Origin: Collinsella sp.
GTDB lineage: Bacteria > Actinomycetota > Coriobacteriia > Coriobacteriales > Coriobacteriaceae
Assembly (NCBI GenBank): GCA_019419645.1
Contig: DXZN01000007.1
Location: 1-56,988, forward strand
Reading direction: 5' to 3'
Length of the DNA stretch: 56,988 bases
In this document: positions 32,153 to 40,129 of the stretch, piece by piece
How the letters are laid out: every line of letters starts with the position of its first letter
Numbering within the stretch: position 1 is the first letter of the stretch
The notes under the pieces: model-generated
The model's input: only the letters and a program-made list of their open reading frames with translations
Databases searched by the model: none
Told to the model about the DNA's origin: nothing
Position numbers and translations under genes: made by a program

Positions 32153-33541
32153 CTACTTGTGGAGCGCGGCCGGAGCGGGATCGACCGGCACGGGAGCCTC
32201 CAGGTCGGAGACCTTCACAATGCCGTTCTCGTCGGAGAAGGCGCGGTAAATGGTCCGAATCGCCAGGTCGAAGTCCTTCTCCTCTACGCCGATAATGATG
32301 TTGATCTCGTCGCAGCTCTGCGAAATCATACGTACGCTCACGCCGGCCTGACCAAGCATGCCAAACAGATGGCCCGAGATACCTGCGCGGCCGCGAAGGT
32401 TACGGCCGACGGTCGCGATGAGCGCCAAACCCTCGACAACCTCGATCTCGAGCGGCTCGACCTCCTGCTGAATGTCGCCCACGAGCGAGTACAGCGAGTC
32501 GTGCACATCCTGCTCCTGCACCACGGCGCCAAAGCGGTCGACGCCGGTGGGCATATGCTCGACGGAAACGTCATAGCGTTCGAACACCGAAAGTGCACGG
32601 CGCATAAAGCCGACGCGGGGCTTGGTGCGGTCGCGGGCAACGTTGATGGCGACAAAGCCGCGCTTGCCGGTCACGCCGGTAATGATAGGCTCCGCCTCAC
32701 CCTCGTCAGCCGTCTCGCTAATGATGGTGCCGGGGTCCTGCGGCGCATTGGTGTTCTTGATGACCAGCGGAATGCCTGCCTCGCGCACGGGGAACACGGC
32801 CTCCTCGTGCAGGACGCTTGCACCCATGTACGAAAGCTCGCGCAGCTCCTCGTAGGTAACGCGCGCAATGGGCTGAGCCTCGGGAACAATACGCGGATCG
32901 GCAGAATAGAAGCCCGAAACGTCGGTCCAGTTCTCGTACAGGTCGGCACCAAGGCACTTGGCCAGAATCGAGCCGGAAATATCGCCGCCGCCACGGTCGA
33001 GCAGCTTGATCTGCCCCTCACGCGTCGCGCCGTAGAAACCGGGCATAACAAAGCCGCCCTGCTGGCCGTACTCCTGCACCAGCTCGGCGGTGCGGTTCAT
33101 GCTGAGCGTACCGTCATGATGGAACGCCACGACCGTCGCGGCATCCAGGAACGGCAGGCCCAGGTACTCGGCCATCAGGCGAGCGGTAAAGTACTCGCCG
33201 CGGCTTACGAGCTCCTCAGTAGAGTAGCCACCGGAGCGAGCACGCTCGGCAAAGGCCGCAAACTCTTCGCGGATGGGATAGGTGAGCCCCAGCTCGTCAG
33301 CGATATCAAAATAGCGCTGGCCGATGTCCTCGAGCAGCTCCTCGCACGACACGTGGTACTTAACGTGTGCGTTAACCAAGTAGAGCAGGTCGGTCACCTT
33401 GGTATCGCCCTTAAAGCGGCGACCGCAGGCAGAAACCACCACAAAACGGCGGGCCGGGTCGGCATCGACAATGGCCTTGATCTTCTTAAAGTGTTCGGCG
33501 TCGGCGACCGACGAGCCGCCAAACTTGGCAATCTTAATCAT
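32153..33541 (-). CDS. lysC: aspartate kinase
   Basis: 462 aa monofunctional kinase that makes aspartyl phosphate, the first step to lysine, threonine and methionine. AKFGGSSVADAEHF (residues 5-18) is the phosphate-binding signature; GFYGATREGQIKLLDRGGGDISGSI is the aspartate/ATP site. Two ACT domains at the C-terminus (VGRNLRGRAGISGHLFGMLGQAGVSVRMISQ) bind an end product for feedback control. AGAAAGG lies before the ATG. It is divergent from thrC across a 100-bp gap and upstream of asd. No lysine riboswitch is seen in that short gap. Confidence 0.95.
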   Translation of the reverse strand: MIKIAKFGGSSVADAEHFKKIKAIVDADPARRFVVVSACGRRFKGDTKVTDLLYLVNAHVKYHVSCEELLEDIGQRYFDIADELGLTYPIREEFAAFAERARSGGYSTEELVSRGEYFTARLMAEYLGLPFLDAATVVAFHHDGTLSMNRTAELVQEYGQQGGFVMPGFYGATREGQIKLLDRGGGDISGSILAKCLGADLYENWTDVSGFYSADPRIVPEAQPIARVTYEELRELSYMGASVLHEEAVFPVREAGIPLVIKNTNAPQDPGTIISETADEGEAEPIITGVTGKRGFVAINVARDRTKPRVGFMRRALSVFERYDVSVEHMPTGVDRFGAVVQEQDVHDSLYSLVGDIQQEVEPLEIEVVEGLALIATVGRNLRGRAGISGHLFGMLGQAGVSVRMISQSCDEINIIIGVEEKDFDLAIRTIYRAFSDENGIVKVSDLEAPVPVDPAPAALHK

Positions 33542-33644
33542 GGGCTTGAGGTTACCTTTCTAAAAGCCTCTGCAAACCTGTTTTGCGCGCTCTGATACCA
33601 TGGTTTCACCGATTGGGACCAAGGCATCCGAGGAGCAGTGTTAT

Positions 33645-35162
33645 ATGGGAACTTATCATAGTACACGAGGACGCACTTTATCGTGCTCAAGTAAGGTGGC
33701 AATCCGTACCGGCATCGCTCCCGACGGGGGTTTGTTTGTCTCGGACGAGCTGGGCACCCAGCAACTCGATATCAGCTCGCTTGCAGATAAATCGTACTTT
33801 GAAATCGCTCAAGATGTGTTGGGAATGTTACTGAATGATTACACGGCCGAAGAAATTTCGGCGTGTGTCGACGAGGCTTACCGCAGCACGTTTGCGAGCG
33901 AAGAGGTCACGCCGCTCGTCAAACTCGACGCCGCACCGGGCGCCGATGCCCCTCAGACCTATGTGATGGAACTCTTTGGCGGCCCCACAAGCGCCTTTAA
34001 GGACGTCGCCCTGCAGATGCTCCCCCGCCTGATGGCCCGCACCTCTGCCAAGGACGGCAGCGCCGAGCGCATCATGATCGTCACCGCCACGTCGGGCGAC
34101 ACCGGCAAGGCAGCACTTGCCGGCTTTGCCGACGCTCCGGGCACGGGCATCACTGTCTTTTATCCCGAGGACAAGGTCAGCCGCGTCCAGAACCTGCAGA
34201 TGTCCACGCAGGAGGGCGACAACGTCGCTGTCTGCGGCATCCGCGGCAACTTTGACGACGCCCAGAGCGCCGTCAAGCGCATCTTTGCCGATAAGGAGCT
34301 TGCCGAGCGCCTGGAGGCCGCTGGCACCGTGCTTTCGAGCGCCAACTCCATCAATGTCGGCCGTCTGGTACCGCAGGTCGTCTACTACTTTGCCGCCTAT
34401 GCGCAACTGCTGCGCGCCGGCGCCATCGAGGCCGGCGACGCCGTGGAGTTCTGCGTACCGACCGGCAACTTCGGCGATATCCTGGCCGGCTACTATGCCA
34501 AGCGCATGGGCCTGCCCGTCGCCAAGCTCATCGTCGCGAGCGACAAGAACAACGTGCTGGCTGACTTCCTGACCACCGGTGTCTACGACCGCAACCGTCC
34601 GTTCTACACGACCATCTCGCCGTCGATGGACATCCTCATCAGCTCCAACCTGGAGCGCATGCTGTACTTCCTGTCCGATGGCGACTGCGAGCTTGTTGCC
34701 GACCTTATGGAGCAGCTGGCACAGACTGGTCGCTACGAAGTTCCCGCAGACCTGCTGGCAAAGATTCAGAGCATCTTTGGCTGCGGCTGGGCCAGCGAGG
34801 CCGAGGTTCGCACTGCCATCAAGAGCTGCTGGGACGCAAACGGCTACGTGATTGACCCGCACACCGCCTGCGGCTATCACGTCTTTGAAAAAGTCACCCC
34901 CGCCGAGGGCGCCAAGGCCCGCGTGCTGCTTTCGACCGCCAGCCCCTACAAGTTCCCGCGCGCCTGCTGCGACGCTCTGGGCCTCGACGTTCCCGAGGAT
35001 GATTTTGAGGCTATGCGTGTGCTCGAGCAGGCCACCGATACGGTCGCCCCGGCACAACTTGCCGAGCTCGAGTCCAAGCCCGTCCGCTTTGAAGACGTCT
35101 GCGACGTCGATGAGATGGCAAGCTACGTCGAGTCTGCAGCAAAACGAATGAGCACCAACTAA
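33645..35162 (+). CDS. thrC: threonine synthase
   Basis: 505 aa from the ATG at 33645, about nine bases after GAGGAG, matching the family start MxYxSTRG; an extension to 33600 is unlikely. A PLP enzyme that converts O-phosphohomoserine to threonine. Lys119 in FGGPTSAFKDVALQML binds PLP; VTATSGDTGKAALAGFAD, the phosphate-binding glycines in FCVPTGNFGDILAGYYAKRMGLP, and the C-terminal DPHTACGYHVF are typical of the long ThrC form. A GC-rich terminator follows. thrB lies 200 bp downstream. Confidence 0.95.
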   Translation: MGTYHSTRGRTLSCSSKVAIRTGIAPDGGLFVSDELGTQQLDISSLADKSYFEIAQDVLGMLLNDYTAEEISACVDEAYRSTFASEEVTPLVKLDAAPGADAPQTYVMELFGGPTSAFKDVALQMLPRLMARTSAKDGSAERIMIVTATSGDTGKAALAGFADAPGTGITVFYPEDKVSRVQNLQMSTQEGDNVAVCGIRGNFDDAQSAVKRIFADKELAERLEAAGTVLSSANSINVGRLVPQVVYYFAAYAQLLRAGAIEAGDAVEFCVPTGNFGDILAGYYAKRMGLPVAKLIVASDKNNVLADFLTTGVYDRNRPFYTTISPSMDILISSNLERMLYFLSDGDCELVADLMEQLAQTGRYEVPADLLAKIQSIFGCGWASEAEVRTAIKSCWDANGYVIDPHTACGYHVFEKVTPAEGAKARVLLSTASPYKFPRACCDALGLDVPEDDFEAMRVLEQATDTVAPAQLAELESKPVRFEDVCDVDEMASYVESAAKRMSTN

Positions 35163-35174
35163 ACCCCTTATTAA

Positions 35175-35194
35175 GCGCCGGCGAAAGCCGGCGC
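35175..35194 (+). terminator. terminator of thrC
   Basis: GCGCCGGC-GAAA-GCCGGCGC is a perfect tetraloop hairpin followed by ACCTTCTTTTA, 12 bp after the thrC stop. The same core (GCGCCGG/CCGGCGC) reappears between the two pyruvate formate-lyase genes. Confidence 0.8.
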
Positions 35195-35242
35195 ACCTTC
35201 TTTTATCAGAAACCCACCGGGATGATGACGAACTGACATGCG

Positions 35243-35348
35243 GGTCTGCCTGTTTAGTTCGTCGCGAGTTCCGCACGAGCCGGAAAGCACTTAATGTGCT
35301 TTCCGAGCGAGCCAGGACTGCCCGAGCAGCGAACTAAACAGGCAGACC
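35243..35348. repeat. long nested hairpin upstream of thrB, element D
   Basis: Outer arms GGTCTGCCTGTTTAGTTCG (35243-35261) and its complement (35330-35348) enclose an inner stem CGGAAAGCAC-TTAAT-GTGCTTTCCG (35281-35305). Between them the minus strand reads AGTCCTGG and TGCGGAACT, a diverged version of the loop in elements A, B and C. It ends 16 bp before the thrB start, so the thrB ribosome site is just outside it. Confidence 0.8.
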
Positions 35349-35363
35349 GCCCAGGAGATTCCC

Positions 35364-36245
35364 ATGATCAAGATCACCGTCCCCGCCACCAGCGCAAACC
35401 TAGGCATCGGCTACGACACCCTCGGCATGGCCGTCAGCCTCTACTCGCACTTCACCTTTGAGCGCGCCGACAAGCTCACCATCACGGGCTGCCCCGAGGA
35501 GTTCCAAAACGAGAACAACCTGGTCTACGTGAGCTTTGTCGATGCACTGGCTGCATGGGACGAGCCGGCTTTTCCCGTTGCCATCGACATTCAAACCGAT
35601 GTGCCCGTCGCTCGCGGCCTGGGCTCCAGCTCCACCTGCGTCGTCGCCGGCATCATGGCGGCCGCCGCGCTGACGGACCACACCGTCGACCGTGCCGAGC
35701 TCGTCCGCATTGCCACCGAGGTCGAGGGTCATCCCGATAACGTCGCCCCTGCCATCCTGGGCGGTGCCGTTTGCTCCTTTACGCCGACTGATTCGCTCCC
35801 CCAGTGCCTGCGCTACGAGGTGAGCGATCGCTTGCGTTTTATTACCGTGATTCCGCCCTACGAGGTGCATACGAGTGAGGCGCGCAAGGTCGTGCCGCAG
35901 GAGATTCCACTCTCCACCGCCGTATGGCAAATGGGCCGCATCGCCGGCATGACGCGCGGCCTGGAGACCGGCGACCTTGACCTGATTGCCGCCGCCAACG
36001 ACGACCGCATCCAGGAGCCCTATCGCCGCCGCCTGATTCCCGATTACAACGCCGTGCGCGACACCTGCCTTAACGGCGGCGCCAAGACCATCTGGATCAG
36101 TGGCTCCGGCTCGACCCTCATGGCCGTGACTGACGACACCATCGTGGCAAAGTTCCTACAGGTCAAGCTGCGCGAGCAGTTCCCCAAGTGCGATACGCAT
36201 ATTCTGACGTGCGACACCGAGGGCGCTCAAATCGAGTATCTGTAG
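35364..36245 (+). CDS. thrB: homoserine kinase
   Basis: 293 aa GHMP-family kinase that phosphorylates homoserine for threonine synthase. VPATSANLGIGYDTLGMAVSLY (residues 5-26) is the N-terminal signature, PVARGLGSSSTCVVAGIMAA (about 76-95) is the ATP-binding GHMP loop, and ISGSGSTLMAV is the third GHMP motif. CAGGAG precedes the ATG. Its neighbour is thrC; together with asd and lysC they cover the pathway except homoserine dehydrogenase, which must be elsewhere. A long hairpin lies just after the stop codon. Confidence 0.95.
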   Translation: MIKITVPATSANLGIGYDTLGMAVSLYSHFTFERADKLTITGCPEEFQNENNLVYVSFVDALAAWDEPAFPVAIDIQTDVPVARGLGSSSTCVVAGIMAAAALTDHTVDRAELVRIATEVEGHPDNVAPAILGGAVCSFTPTDSLPQCLRYEVSDRLRFITVIPPYEVHTSEARKVVPQEIPLSTAVWQMGRIAGMTRGLETGDLDLIAAANDDRIQEPYRRRLIPDYNAVRDTCLNGGAKTIWISGSGSTLMAVTDDTIVAKFLQVKLREQFPKCDTHILTCDTEGAQIEYL

Positions 36246-36268
36246 CGCCCTGCCTCATTGCTCTCACC

Positions 36269-36385
36269 GGTCCCCTTGGGGCTTCCCCTGAAAACGTCCT
36301 CGATCATGAATTGCCCCGTCGTGCGCTTCGCGCGACGGGGCAATTCGATCTGCGGATTGTTTTCAGGGGAAGCCCCAAGGGGACC
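36269..36385. repeat. long nested hairpin with conserved internal loop, element B
   Basis: Outer arms 36269-36295 and 36359-36385 pair perfectly over 27 bp (GGTCCCCTTGGGG at the left end). Then GTCCTCG faces CTGCGGATT, then ATC/GAT pair, then an inner stem GAATTGCCCCGTCG / CGACGGGGCAATTC with a tip. It lies between the convergent ends of thrB and an XRE gene. The stems have no sequence in common with element A or C. Confidence 0.9.
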
Positions 36386-36448
36386 TGCGCAGCCTCGACA
36401 GGATAATCGCATTCGCTGATTTAATTATCGCCCGATTCGCGGCGCAAT

Positions 36449-36712
36449 CTATTTATCTCCGCTGCTCAGAACCGCCTCAAGTCTTTGCACGAGAACTCCG
36501 ACGGTAATTCCAAGTGCCTCTGCATAGGCGAACTGCTCATAAACCCTAAGACTGCGTTCCCCGGTTTCGACTTTCGAGATGAACGACTGAGGTACCCTCA
36601 GTTTCTTTGCGAGTTCAACCTGAGTGATACCTTGCTCCCGACGAATCTGGGAGAGGCATTTTCCGCATGTCCTATTAGCATCAACGTTCATACCGTTTAC
36701 GCTATATTCCAT
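36449..36712 (-). CDS. small XRE-family regulator
   Basis: 87 aa from the ATG at 36712; a later Met at 36691 is possible and a TTG frame extends to 36727. The helix-turn-helix is IRREQGITQVELAKKLRVPQSFISKVETGERSLRVYEQFAYAEALGI (about residues 24-70), a clean Cro/C1 pattern. The start sits four bases from a palindromic operator (36717-36739), which suggests that it represses itself and the divergent gene at 36815. No good ribosome site is seen, so a leaderless transcript is possible. Confidence 0.78.
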   Translation of the reverse strand: MEYSVNGMNVDANRTCGKCLSQIRREQGITQVELAKKLRVPQSFISKVETGERSLRVYEQFAYAEALGITVGVLVQRLEAVLSSGDK

Positions 36713-36716
36713 TTTG

Positions 36717-36739
36717 ATATATCCCAAACTAGGATATAT
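36717..36739. promoter_or_regulatory. palindromic operator between the XRE gene and its divergent partner
   Basis: ATATATCC (36717-36724) and GGATATAT (36732-36739) form a perfect inverted repeat around CAAACTA. It lies immediately upstream of the XRE start codon, about 75 bp before the divergent gene. Size and symmetry fit an XRE dimer site. Confidence 0.6.
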
Positions 36740-36814
36740 TCATGTGAGTATCTGTTTCACTTATCGCAATTGTTCGCATCGCACATTTGAAACAAGAGAG
36801 GGGACTCGATAAGC

Positions 36815-37828
36815 ATGGATGACGAGATGAAAGAGCCCAATAGTGAGCAAACGCCCAGTGCATCTGATGAACAGAAGCCGAATATCGAAGGGAAGCAGGT
36901 TTCTGATGGTGCTGACGACACCACCTCCCCTGACGATCGATCATCAAATGAAGACGGTGCCACATGCAATAAGGAAGAGGACGATTCACTTCTAACGAGT
37001 GCCATTAACAAACTTGGTGGTAATAAACGAGCGGCTATCGCAACTGCTGCGATAGTTGCCGTCATCGTCTGCTTACCCATGCTGTTTCCTCAAATGTTTT
37101 GCACCCACAAACTTTGGACCAATGCAAACTGTACAAGCCCTCGCACCTGTAAAAGTTGCGGCAAAACCGAGGGGAAACCGCTCGGACATGAATGGGAAGA
37201 AGCAACATGCACGGTTCCGAAGACCTGTCAACGCTGCGGCAAAACCGAAGGGAAACCCCTTGGGCATCAACCAGGTTCTTGGACTACCGAAGTCGATTAC
37301 GTTGACGCCACCTCGAAGGAAATTCGAGAATGCGGGAGATGCGGAGAGGTCGTTGACACCCGCAACGAAAAGGAAATTACTTCCTTTCTTGGCGACGGAT
37401 CGTTTTCAATTTCACCTGAAGGCTTTATTGAACGACTTAACGAGGAATTCTCCGATATTCCCAATTGCAGCAGTATGAAGGCGAGTTACGAGTTAGACGA
37501 TAGCGGCACGGGACTCGAGCTTCAGATAAAAAATGGCTCTACGCTTGCCGGTATTGGAGGTTTTTTCTCGGACTCGAGCAGTCAACTACTATTCAGCTAT
37601 CTTGGATCAGAAAACTGCTTCAAAAACATAGTCATGTACTTCGAAAATTCAGATTATGCCGCGGCGACAGCATTAGCAACCATACAAGCAATTGATCCAA
37701 CACTCTCATTTTCCGACGCTAAGGAGATTGGAGCTGCCTGCGTAGGTACGCCAACTGTCAAAAATGGAATTACGTACGCAATCTTACCTTCAAATGGAGA
37801 ATACTGGCTGAGCACCCGAATTGAATAA
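36815..37828 (+). CDS. membrane protein with tandem zinc-ribbon-like CxxC repeats
   Basis: 337 aa. Residues 1-65 are acidic and low in complexity, residues 74-94 are one membrane helix (AAIATAAIVAVIVCLPMLFPQ), and residues 100-180 carry repeats: CKSCGKTEGKPLGH, CQRCGKTEGKPLGH and later CGRCGEVV, each with two CxxC-type cysteines. The rest (about 185-337) is an unrecognised globular domain. The CKSCGKTEGKPLGH pattern occurs in other Gram-positive surface proteins with unknown roles. GAGAGGGG precedes the ATG. The gene is divergent from a small XRE regulator. AT content is higher than in the surroundings, suggesting transfer. Confidence 0.65.
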   Translation: MDDEMKEPNSEQTPSASDEQKPNIEGKQVSDGADDTTSPDDRSSNEDGATCNKEEDDSLLTSAINKLGGNKRAAIATAAIVAVIVCLPMLFPQMFCTHKLWTNANCTSPRTCKSCGKTEGKPLGHEWEEATCTVPKTCQRCGKTEGKPLGHQPGSWTTEVDYVDATSKEIRECGRCGEVVDTRNEKEITSFLGDGSFSISPEGFIERLNEEFSDIPNCSSMKASYELDDSGTGLELQIKNGSTLAGIGGFFSDSSSQLLFSYLGSENCFKNIVMYFENSDYAAATALATIQAIDPTLSFSDAKEIGAACVGTPTVKNGITYAILPSNGEYWLSTRIE

Positions 37829-37909
37829 TTTACTTTAATTGCTAAATGCAGACGCCTCTTACTCGCGGCATATTAAAGTTCAACCCCTGCTAGCATCGTC
37901 AATCGAAAT

Positions 37910-37943
37910 ATGCCCCGCCGAGCACTTTAGCTTGGCGGGGCAT
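37910..37943. terminator. terminator hairpin
   Basis: ATGCCCCGCC (37910-37919) pairs with GGCGGGGCAT (37934-37943), with a further AGC/GCT pairing inside, followed by TTCAAT. It lies 80 bp after the zinc-ribbon-like gene. The rest of the 230-bp gap to the convergent XRE gene shows nothing clear. Confidence 0.7.
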
Positions 37944-38060
37944 TTCAATACGTAGGCGGATTTTGATACCTAGAAGGCCCACATGCCCCCACTAGGCAGC
38001 CGGCTTCGCTGCTCAAATTGCTCGAACTGCAACTTGAGCAATCAGCGGCCAGCATCTCTT

Positions 38061-38759
38061 TTAGGCTGCGCTAGTTTCTTTGTATTCAAAGACTGGCTCT
38101 AAGATGTCTTCGATGCTGCAGTGCAGGACTTTCGCCATATCCCTTACGGTTGTTACCGATGCTTCGTTGATGTTTCTCTGGCGCTGTTCGTACATTTGGA
38201 TTGAGCGGAGTGATACGCCCGATTCGTATGCCAGGTCTTGTTGGGTTTTCTTAAGCCTCTTTCTTGCTTGCGCCAGTTTAGTTTGACGAGGTGTTTTCTT
38301 CGCCATATCGCAAATAAGACGCGCCACACGTTCCTCTGAGGCTTCATGCCAGGGATAGTACAGACCGCGCAGCGCATCAAATGGAACGACATGCAGCAGA
38401 TCTTCGAAAGACTCCCCTAAACGCCACTGCAGGTATGCCAGCATCCAGCCCGCCCAATATTCCGGAGTCTTCTCAAATCGATAGGTGCAGTCCGGTATAG
38501 GCCTGTTTTGATAGCCCGATCTTTCGGCGATAAGCGCGAACAGCTCAACGCCCGATTTTCCCGATACGACCCATGCGTTGCCGCGTTCGAACTCGCGAGC
38601 TACGCCGCTGAGGCAAAAGAGTTCAGCAACTTCCGATCCCTCTGCTCCATAATCATTAACGGCATAGTCAAAGCAGTCGCCTAGGTTGTTCATTGCGTCC
38701 TCGAGGTAATAGACGGGATATGTCCTACTCGGCCCACAATCCGTTAACTCTTGGATCAT
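38061..38759 (-). CDS. antitoxin-like protein with C-terminal XRE domain, partner of the DUF3990 protein
   Basis: 232 aa. Residues 1-165 form an unrecognised domain (YYLEDAMNNLGDCFDYAVNDYG ... FEKTPEYWAGWMLAYLQW) that is likely to contact the partner. Residues 170-225 are an XRE helix-turn-helix (ARKRLKKTQQDLAYESGVSLRSIQMYEQRQRNINEASVTTVRDMAKVL). The start codon lies 35 bp inside the end of the DUF3990 gene, in a different frame. This overlap is tight coupling, as in toxin-antitoxin pairs. It probably neutralises the neighbour and represses the operon at the doubled palindrome near 39424-39470. The N-terminal domain is not assignable by eye. Confidence 0.75.
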   Translation of the reverse strand: MIQELTDCGPSRTYPVYYLEDAMNNLGDCFDYAVNDYGAEGSEVAELFCLSGVAREFERGNAWVVSGKSGVELFALIAERSGYQNRPIPDCTYRFEKTPEYWAGWMLAYLQWRLGESFEDLLHVVPFDALRGLYYPWHEASEERVARLICDMAKKTPRQTKLAQARKRLKKTQQDLAYESGVSLRSIQMYEQRQRNINEASVTTVRDMAKVLHCSIEDILEPVFEYKETSAA

Positions 38760-39408
38760 TTAAATCAACCCTCCCTGCCATCAAATCCCTAATGTCGACA
38801 CCCTCGGTGTCAAATCCGTTTATCGTATCCAGATACTTACGTCGAGCATTCTGTTCTCGCTCAAATCGTTTGGGATAAAACTCAGCTCCCGAGGCCTGCT
38901 TCCAATCGCGGAACCTGATCGCCGAGAACGCGCGCTCACTCATAAGAGCGTATTGGATGCCCAAATCGCCCAAGCGCATAATGAGTTGCAGTTGCCTGAG
39001 CGAGATCATGCCGTTAACGAACTGTCTTGCAAACGAAAAATAGGAGTCGTCAGCGCGATAGCCCCGAATAACGTCATATGAAGAAATATCAATCAGGCAG
39101 TTATCAAGTAGAAATCGTAGCCCTTCGCGCGCCAATGGCGTCGAGACATTGAACTCTCTGTTATTCGCCAGAATTGCAAGCCAGTTGAGAATCGAGAACT
39201 CACCTGATTCCAAATCCAAAATCGCAAGACCATCTAAATCAAGCTCATATCGATTCGCAATGCCATCAGACTCGGTCCGACATGCCCATTCCATCGCCAT
39301 TTCCTCATGTGGCGTGCAATAAAACCCACGCCCATAGTCGTTGAACTGTCTACATCTATCCAGCGATGGATGTTCGACAACAACCTCCGACCCGTGCCAT
39401 AGCTCCAT
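38725..39408 (-). CDS. DUF3990-type protein, probable ADP-ribosyltransferase-fold toxin
   Basis: 227 aa from the ATG at 39408, which has TTGGAGG six bases before; the frame upstream begins at a TTG inside that site. LWHGSEVVVEHPSLDRCRQFNDYGRGFYCTPHEEMAMEWA (residues 3-42) is the hallmark start of DUF3990, similar in plan to the NAD-binding half of ADP-ribosyltransferases (HGS, then GRGFY). A later SERAFSAIRF supplies a Glu-Arg pair near the other end. No transferase activity is shown. It is transcribed first, ahead of an overlapping XRE antitoxin-like gene. Target unknown. Confidence 0.75.
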   Translation of the reverse strand: MELWHGSEVVVEHPSLDRCRQFNDYGRGFYCTPHEEMAMEWACRTESDGIANRYELDLDGLAILDLESGEFSILNWLAILANNREFNVSTPLAREGLRFLLDNCLIDISSYDVIRGYRADDSYFSFARQFVNGMISLRQLQLIMRLGDLGIQYALMSERAFSAIRFRDWKQASGAEFYPKRFEREQNARRKYLDTINGFDTEGVDIRDLMAGRVDLNDPRVNGLWAE

Positions 39409-39423
39409 AGCGACCTCCAAAAA

Positions 39424-39470
39424 ATATCACCTCAGTGATAGTTTACCAATAACTATCACTGAGGTGATAT
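39424..39470. promoter_or_regulatory. doubled palindromic operator of the DUF3990/XRE pair
   Basis: ATATCACCTCAGTGATAGTT (39424-39443) is repeated inverted at 39451-39470 with a 7-base spacer. Each arm is itself a palindrome, TATCAC-N4-GTGATA, so two dimer sites lie side by side (39425-39440 and 39454-39469), just upstream of the toxin ribosome site. Confidence 0.8.
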
Positions 39471-39500
39471 AGATAGGAGCTTTGGGGGGGGTTAACCTGA

Positions 39501-40091
39501 TTAGAGGCAAGCCTCAGCGATGCGGCGCTTGAGCTCGTCGATGCCCACACCGGTCTGGGAGCTTGTGATGATTACGTTCTCGGCCGGGACATTGAGCTGC
39601 TTTTTGATGGCTGCTGCCTGGCGGGCCTGCTGGGTGCGGCTGAGCTTGTCGGCCTTGGTGAGACAGACGATAAAGTTGAACTCGTTGCCCTGCAGATAGT
39701 CGATCATGTCATGATCGAGCTTGCTGGGGTCGTGACGAATGTCCACCAGCGAGACGACCAAGTTAAAGCTGCGCTCGGAGTCGAAAAAGTCGCCGATAAG
39801 CTCGGCCCAGCGGTCGCGCTCGGCCTTAGAACGACGGGCGAAACCATAGCCCGGCAGGTCGACGAAGTGCACGTCATCGGCCTCGAAGAAATTGATGTTG
39901 CTTGTCTTGCCCGGTGTGCTCGAAACCTTGACCAGGTTCTTGCGGCCAAAGAGCTTGTTCATAATCGACGACTTGCCCACATTGGAGCGGCCGACAAAGC
40001 TCACTTCGGGGCAGGTGGACTCGGGAATCTGCGAAACCTTGCCGTAGCTGGCGACGAACTTGGCAAGCTGGTAGTTAATGGAATCGGCCAT
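39501..40091 (-). CDS. engB: ribosome-biogenesis GTP-binding protein EngB/YihA
   Basis: 196 aa from the ATG at 40091 with CAAGGAG before it; the GTG at 40097 is less likely. The GTPase motifs are G1 SFVGRSNVGKSSIMNKL (about residues 29-45), G3 DLPGYGFARRSKAERDRWAEL (about 76-96), G4 CLTKADKLSR (about 140-149) and G5 ITSSQTGVGIDEL. It helps late assembly of the large ribosomal subunit. It is a lone gene here, with the MTA/SAH nucleosidase gene 38 bp upstream on the same strand and possibly the same message. Confidence 0.94.
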   Translation of the reverse strand: MADSINYQLAKFVASYGKVSQIPESTCPEVSFVGRSNVGKSSIMNKLFGRKNLVKVSSTPGKTSNINFFEADDVHFVDLPGYGFARRSKAERDRWAELIGDFFDSERSFNLVVSLVDIRHDPSKLDHDMIDYLQGNEFNFIVCLTKADKLSRTQQARQAAAIKKQLNVPAENVIITSSQTGVGIDELKRRIAEACL

Positions 40092-40129
40092 GGACACTCC
40101 TTGGTCGTAGGTTCTTACAAAAGAGCGCG

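Noticed and set aside
33542..33644. Lysine or threonine riboswitch or attenuator between lysC and thrC
   Set aside because: The gap is about 100 bp, has no long conserved structure, no leader peptide rich in Thr/Lys codons and no terminator.
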